Notes under the pieces: model-generated | What the model was told of the DNA's origin: nothing | Databases searched by the model: none | The model's input: only the letters and a program-made list of their open reading frames with translations | Program-made: the position numbers and the translations under genes | NCBI RefSeq assembly: GCF_021130785.1 | Contig: NW_025777432.1 | Coordinates: 1-64,000, forward strand | Origin: Homalodisca vitripennis | Lineage: Eukaryota > Arthropoda > Insecta > Hemiptera > Cicadellidae | DNA length: 64,000 nucleotides | Direction of reading: 5' to 3' | Shown: one piece after another, positions 57,847-64,000 of the stretch | How the letters are laid out: every line of letters starts with the position of its first letter | Numbering within the stretch: the first letter of the stretch is position 1

Positions 57847-60800
57847 AGTTTGTTTTATTTTTGTCTGTGTTTGTTCTTCAGTATCTCATATTAAATTAAA
57901 TTACAGAAACATCAGAAAGGTACGTACTACAACCAAATTCTAAAATTTAACTGTGATGTAAGGCTGATAATGTTAGTTATTATGTATTTATCATACGAGC
58001 AGATGGAATTAGACAAGTGAGCCTGAACATTTGTTTTATTTTTGTCTGTGTTTGTTCTTCAGTATCTCATATTTATAATTAAATTACAGAAACATCATAA
58101 AGGTACGTACAACACCCAAATTCTAAAATTTAACTGTGTTTTAAGGCTGATAATGTTAGTTATTATGTATTTATCATACGAGAAGATTAAATTAGACAAG
58201 TGAGCCTGAACATTTGTTTTATTTTTGTCTGTGTTTGTTCTTTAGTATCTCATATTTATAATTAAATTACAGAAACATCAGAAAGGTACGTACAACACCC
58301 AAATTCTAAAATTTAACTGTGTTTTAAGGCTGATAATGTTAGTTATTATGTATTTATCATACGAGAAGATTAAATTAGACAAGTGAGCCTGAACATTTGT
58401 TTTATTTTTGTCTGTGTTTGTTCTTCAGTATCTCATATTTATAATTAAATTACAGAAACATCAGAAAGGTACGTACTACACCCAAATTCTAAAATTTTAA
58501 CTGTGTTGTAGGCTGATAATGTTAGTTATTATGTATTTATCATACGAGCAGATTAAATTAGACAAGTGAGCCTGAACATTTGTTTTATTTTTGTCTGTGT
58601 TTGTTCTTTAGTATCTCATATTTATAATTAAATTACAGAAACATCAGAAAGGTACGTACTACAACCCAAATTCTAAAATTTAACTGTGTTGTAGGCTGAT
58701 AATGTTAGTTATTATGTATTTATCATACGAGAAGATTAAATTATACAAGTGAGCCTGAACATTTGTTTTATTTTTGTCTGTGTTTGTTCTTCAGTATCTC
58801 ATATTTATAATTAAATTACAGAAACATCAGAAAGGTACGTACTACACCCAAATTCTAAAATTTAACTGTGTTGTAAGGCTGATAATGTTAGTTATTATGT
58901 ATTTATCATACGAGCAGATGAAATTATACAAGTGAGCCTGAACATTTGTTTTATTTTTGTCTGTGTTTGTTCTTTAGTATCTCATATTTATAATTAAATT
59001 ACAGAAACATCAGAAAGGTACGTACTACACCCAAATTCTAAAATTTAACTGTGTTGTAGGCTGATAATGTTAGTTATTATGTATTTATCATACGAGAAGA
59101 TTAAATTATACAAGTGAGCCTGAACATTTGTTTTATTTTTGTCTGTGTTTGTTCTTCAGTATCTCATATTTATAATTAAATTACAGAAACATCAGAAAGG
59201 TACGTACTACACCCAAATTCTAAAATTTAACTGTGATGTAAGGCTGATAATGTTAGTTATTATGTATTTATCATACGAGCAGATGAAATTATACAAGTGA
59301 GCCTGAACATTTGTTTTATTTTTGTCTGTGTTTGTTCTTTAGTATCTCATATTTATAATTAAATTACAGAAACATCAGAAAGGTACGTACTACACCCAAA
59401 TTCTAAAATTTAACTGTGATGTAAGGCTGATAATGTTAGTTATTATGTATTTATCATACGAGCAGATGAAATTAGACAAGTGAGCCTGAACATTTGTTTT
59501 ATTTTTGTCTGTTTGTTCTTCAGTATCTCATATTTATAATTAAATTACAGAAACATCAGAAAGGTACGTACTACACCCAAATTCTAAAATTTAACTGTGT
59601 TGTAGGCTGATAATGTTAGTTATTATGTATTTATCATACGAGCAGATGAAATTATACAAGTGAGCCTGAACATTTGTTTTATTTTTGTCTGTGTTTGTTC
59701 TTCAGTATCTCATATTTATAATTAAATTACAGAAACATCAGAAAGGTACGTACTACACCCAAATTCTAAAATTTAACTGTGTTGTAGGCTGATAATGTTA
59801 GTTATTATGTATTTATCATACGAGCAGATGAAATTAGACAAGTGAGCCTGAACATTTGTTTTATTTTTGTCTGTTTGTTCTTCAGTATCTCATATTTATA
59901 ATTAAATTACAGAAACATCAGAAAGGTACGTACTACACCCAAATTCTAAAATTTAACTGTGTTGTAAGGCTGATAATGTTAGTTATTATGTATTTATCAT
60001 ACGAGCAGATGAAATTATACAAGTGAGCCTGAACATTTGTTTTATTTTTGTCTGTGTTTGTTCTTCAGTATCTCATATTTATAATTAAATTACAGAAACA
60101 TCAGAAAGGTACGTACTACAACCCAAATTCTAAAATTTAACTGTGTTGTAAGGCTGATAATGTTAGTTATTATGTATTTATCATACGAGCAGATGAAATT
60201 ATACAAGTGAGCCTGAACATTTGTTTTATTTTTGTCTGTGTTTGTTCTTCAGTATCTCATATTTATAATTAAATTACAGAAACATCAGAAAGGTACGTAC
60301 TACACCCAAATTCTAAAATTTAACTGCGTTGTAGGCTGATAATGTTAGTTATTATGTATTTATCATACGAGCAGATGAAATTAGACAAGTGAGCCTGAAC
60401 ATTTGTTTTATTTTTGTCTGTGTTTGTTCTTCAGTATCTCATATTTATAATTAAATTACAGAAACATCAGAAAGGTACGTACTACACCCAAATTCTAAAA
60501 TTTAACTGTGTTGTAGGCTGATAATGTTAGTTATTATGTATTTATCATACGAGAAGATTAAATTATACAAGTGAGCCTGAACATTTGTTTTTATTTTTGT
60601 CTGTGTTTGTTCTTCAGTATCTCATATTTATAATTAAATTACAGAAACATCAGAAAGGTACGTACTACACCCAAATTCTAAAATTTAACTGTGTTGTAGG
60701 CTGATAATGTTAGTTATTATGTATTTATCATACGAGAAGATTAAATTAGACAAGTGAGCCTGAACATTTGTTTTATTTTTGTCTGTGTTTGTTCTTCAGT

Positions 60801-62830
60801 ATCTCATATTTATAATTAAATTACAGAAACATCAGAAAGGTACGTACTACACCCAAATTCTAAAATTTAACTGCGTTGTAGGCTGATAATGTTAGTTATT
60901 ATGTATTTATCATACGAGCAGATGAAATTATACAAGTGAGCCTGAACATTTGTTTTATTTTTGTCTGTGTTTGTTCTTTAGTATCTCATATTTATAATTA
61001 AATAAATTACAGAAACATCAGAAAGGTACGTACTACACCCAAATTCTAAAATTTAACTGTGTTGTAGGCTGATAATGTTAGTTATTATGTATTTATCATA
61101 CGAGAAGATTAAATTAGACAAGTGAGCCTGAACATTTGTTTTATTTTTGTCTGTGTTTGTTCTTCAGTATCTCATATTTATAATTAAATTACAGAAACAT
61201 CAGAAAGGTACGTACTACACCCAAATTCTAAAATTTAACTGTGTTGTAGGCTGATAATGTTAGTTATTATGTATTTATCATACGAGCAGATGAAATTATA
61301 CAAGTGAGCCTGAACATTTTGTTTTATTTTTGTCTGTGTTTGTTCTTTAGTATCTCATATTTATAATTAAATTACAGAAACATCAGAAAGGTACGTACTA
61401 CACCCAAATTCTAAAATTTAACTGTGTTGTAGGCTGATAATGTTAGTTATTATGTATTTATCATACGAGAAGATTAAATTATACAAGTGAGCCTGAACAT
61501 TTGTTTTATTTTTGTCTGTGTTTGTTCTTCAGTATCTCATATTTATAATTAAATTACAGAAACATCAGAAAGGTACGTACTACACCCAAATTCTAAAATT
61601 TAACTGTGTTGTAGGCTGATAATGTTAGTTATTATGTATTTATCATACGAGCAGATGAAATTAGACAAGTGAGCCTGAACATTTGTTTTATTTTTGTCTG
61701 TGTTTGTTCTTTAGTATCTCATATTTATAATTAAATTACAGAAACATCAGAAAGGTACGTACTACACCCAAATTCTAAAATTTAACTGTGTTGTAGGCTG
61801 ATAATGTTAGTTATTATGTATTTATCATACGAGCAGATGAAATTATACAAGTGAGCCTGAACATTTGTTTTATTTTTGTCTGTGTTTGTTCTTCAGTATC
61901 TCATATTTATAATTAAAATTACAGAAACATCAGAAAGGTACGTACTACACCCAAATTCTAAAATTTAACTGTGTTGTAGGCTGATAATGTTAGTTATTAT
62001 GTATTTATCATACGAGCAGATGAAATTAGACAAGTGAGCCTGAACATTTGTTTTATTTTTGTCTGTGTTTGTTCTTCAGTATCTCATATTTATAATTAAA
62101 TTACAGAAACATCAGAAAGGTACGTACTACACCCAAATTCTAAAATTTAACTGTGTTGTAGGCTGATAATGTTAGTTATTATGTATTTATCATACGAGCA
62201 GATGAAATTATACAAGTGAGCCTGAACATTTGTTTTATTTTTGTCTGTGTTTGTTCTTCAGTATCTCATATTTATAATTAAATTACAGAAACATCAGAAA
62301 GGTACGTACTACACCCAAATTCTAAAATTTAACTGTGTTGTAGGCTGATAATGTTAGTTATTATGTATTTATCATACGAGCAGATGAAATTATACAAGTG
62401 AGCCTGAACATTTGTTTTATTTTTGTCTGTGTTTGTTCTTCAGTATCTCATATTTATAATTAAATTACAGAAACATCAGAAAGGTACGTACTACACCCAA
62501 ATTCTAAAATTTAACTGTGTTGTAGGCTGATAATGTTAGTTATTATGTATTTATCATACGAGAAGATTAAATTAGACAAGTGAGCCTGAACATTTGTTTT
62601 ATTTTTGTCTGTGTTTGTTCTTTAGTATCTCATATTTATAATTAAATTACAGAAACATCAGAAAGGTACGTACAACACCCAAATTCTAAAATTTAACTGT
62701 GTTTTAAGGCTGATAATGTTAGTTATTATGTATTTATCATACGAGAAGATTAAATTAGACAAGTGAGCCTGAACATTTGTTTTATTGTTGTCTGTGTTTG
62801 TTCTTCAGTATCTCATATTTTATAATTAAA
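57847..62830. repeat. 183-bp satellite array, about 27 units
   Basis: TGAGCCTGAACATTTGTTTT recurs about every 182-183 bp with few differences. Two linked variants, GAGCAGATGAAATTATAC and GAGAAGATTAAATTAGAC, alternate irregularly. The array is cut by the Helitron at 62831 and resumes at 63753. Confidence 0.95.
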
Positions 62831-63752
62831 CTAGCGGGCCCGGCGCGCTTTGCTGCGCATTTCAATAATTTTTTGCAAAAGTTGCCCGCGGCTTCGCACG
62901 CAATTTCCCGTTGAAAACAGTACACTATATTCACTTATTCTTTTTCTATCACATTCTAAACATTGCTGAGATAATTGATAGTCGTTCCATCGTGAGCCTC
63001 TTGGGCGTATTATGAAGGTATGTACCATATTCCTGCCTCTATCTAGCTGTTACCCACGGCTTCGCACGCAAATCTTAAGAACCGAAGTCCTTATATTACT
63101 TAGTAAGTTTTTTTTTACTATAATAAAATTTTAGATTAAATTAGTTATATCTCCGATGCCACGATTGAGCTTGCTTTGTTGTCTCGATCGAGAGAATATG
63201 TACACACGGAGTTTTGAAAACCATACTTCTGTCAAAAAAAACAACTAAGGTTGATTTTATAACATTCTTTATATTTGTAGCCAACGTAAGATAGTAATTA
63301 TGATATCTGCATTACTCTTCTGATCAAGCATGAGCATGGTTTATATTAAATAAATATTGCAGTTAAAGGTGAATTTTTACGTCAAATTTGAATTGTATTA
63401 TCTGGATAGTAAAGTCTATGTTTAACAGTGATTGCAAAAACAGTTTAAACAAAATTTGTCGTTTCTCTTAAGCTTACTCTATGCTTTAAAACTATAAGTG
63501 TAATATATGTTTACAAAGAACAGCTGATTAAAAATTTGAAAAGACGTTAACATATGTTTGCTGCAATGCATTTCTTATGGGTATTTCTGTAACCAGTGGG
63601 GCGGAATCCTGAATCGGGAAAGGGATGGGCATAGCTTATAAACCTTCTCCGTGGAAAAATACATATACGTACAAATTTTCATCATGATCGGTCCAATAGT
63701 TCACGATTCCATAAAGGACAAACATACAAACATTCATTTTTATATATATAGA
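62831..63752 (-). mobile_element. Helitron (non-autonomous) inserted in the satellite
   Basis: On the minus strand it starts TCTATATATATAAAAATGAA and ends in a GC-rich palindromic region (GCGCGCCGGGCCCGC) followed by CTAG. It lies between host A (62830) and host T (63753), with no target duplication, as Helitrons do. Removing it restores the satellite unit exactly (AATTAA-A|T-TACAG). A second CTAG-type 3' end lies at 63043, so the 3' side may consist of extra ends captured in tandem. No Rep/helicase coding is present. Confidence 0.82.
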
Positions 63753-64000
63753 TTACAGAAACATCAGAAAGGTACGTACTACACCCAAATTCTAAAATTT
63801 AACTGTGTTGTAGGCTGATAATGTTAGTTATTATGTATTTATCATACGAGAAGATTAAATTAGACAAGTGAGCCTGAACATTTGTTTTATTTTTGTCTGT
63901 TTGTTCTTCAGTATCTCATATTTATAATTAAATTACAGAAACATCAGAAAGGTACGTACTACACCCAAATTCTAAAATTTAACTGCGTTGTAGGCTGATA
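63753..64000. repeat. 183-bp satellite, continuation to the window end
   Basis: The same unit as 57847-62830 resumes in phase directly after the Helitron and runs off the window. Confidence 0.95.

Overview
The window is repeat-rich eukaryotic DNA, AT-rich, with no bacterial gene organisation and almost no recognisable host coding sequence. The protein families (insect-type Polinton polymerase and capsid genes, a CR1-like non-LTR retrotransposon, Tigger/pogo, Helitron ends of the type common in insects) suggest an arthropod, probably an insect and perhaps a hemipteran; the species cannot be told from the sequence.

Left third (1-24,009): two large DNA transposons lie almost side by side. The first, 698-12,317, is a Maverick/Polinton-like (adintovirus-like) element with 180-bp terminal inverted repeats, AG/CT termini and a 6-bp target duplication (AATGCA). 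All its genes lie on the minus strand. In transcription order they are: zinc-finger region and protein-primed DNA polymerase B, packaging-type ATPase, a 21-bp palindromic repeat array, a DUF8207-like/phospholipase A2 gene, major capsid, small capsid protein with adenain-like protease, spike-like coiled coil, and penton-like minor capsid. Almost every gene is broken by stops or frameshifts, and no integrase is visible. The second, 12,912-24,000, has a perfect 9-bp target duplication (CATTATTTT) and inverted termini built from tandem 147-bp units. It carries a broken gene joining a DDE-type transposase to a ubiquitin-specific-protease-like domain. A 1.6-kb element with TTAA target duplication and a transposase fragment is nested inside its right terminal array.

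Middle (24-43.8 kb): mostly non-coding AT-rich DNA with a Tigger/pogo fragment, a 146-bp satellite, a 63-bp minisatellite with an internal 716-bp duplication, a reverse-transcriptase fragment and a near-homogeneous 157-bp array.

Right (43.8-64 kb): a CR1-like non-LTR retrotransposon on the minus strand whose ORF1 region joins a Ulp1/SENP-type protease to an SGNH esterase, followed by the usual endonuclease and reverse transcriptase. A 93-bp tandem array abuts its 5' side. Beyond it lie a 20-copy composite array containing (CA)n that appears to be built from a host intron/exon boundary, 101-bp and 35-bp arrays, and a long 183-bp satellite running to the window end, interrupted by a cleanly inserted Helitron.

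The most interesting points are the 9-bp-TSD transposon with minisatellite termini and a transposase-deubiquitinase gene, the integrase-less Polinton with intact boundaries and internal palindromic iterons, and the retrotransposon with a complete Ulp1 catalytic set. Family names come from recall of motifs and have not been searched.
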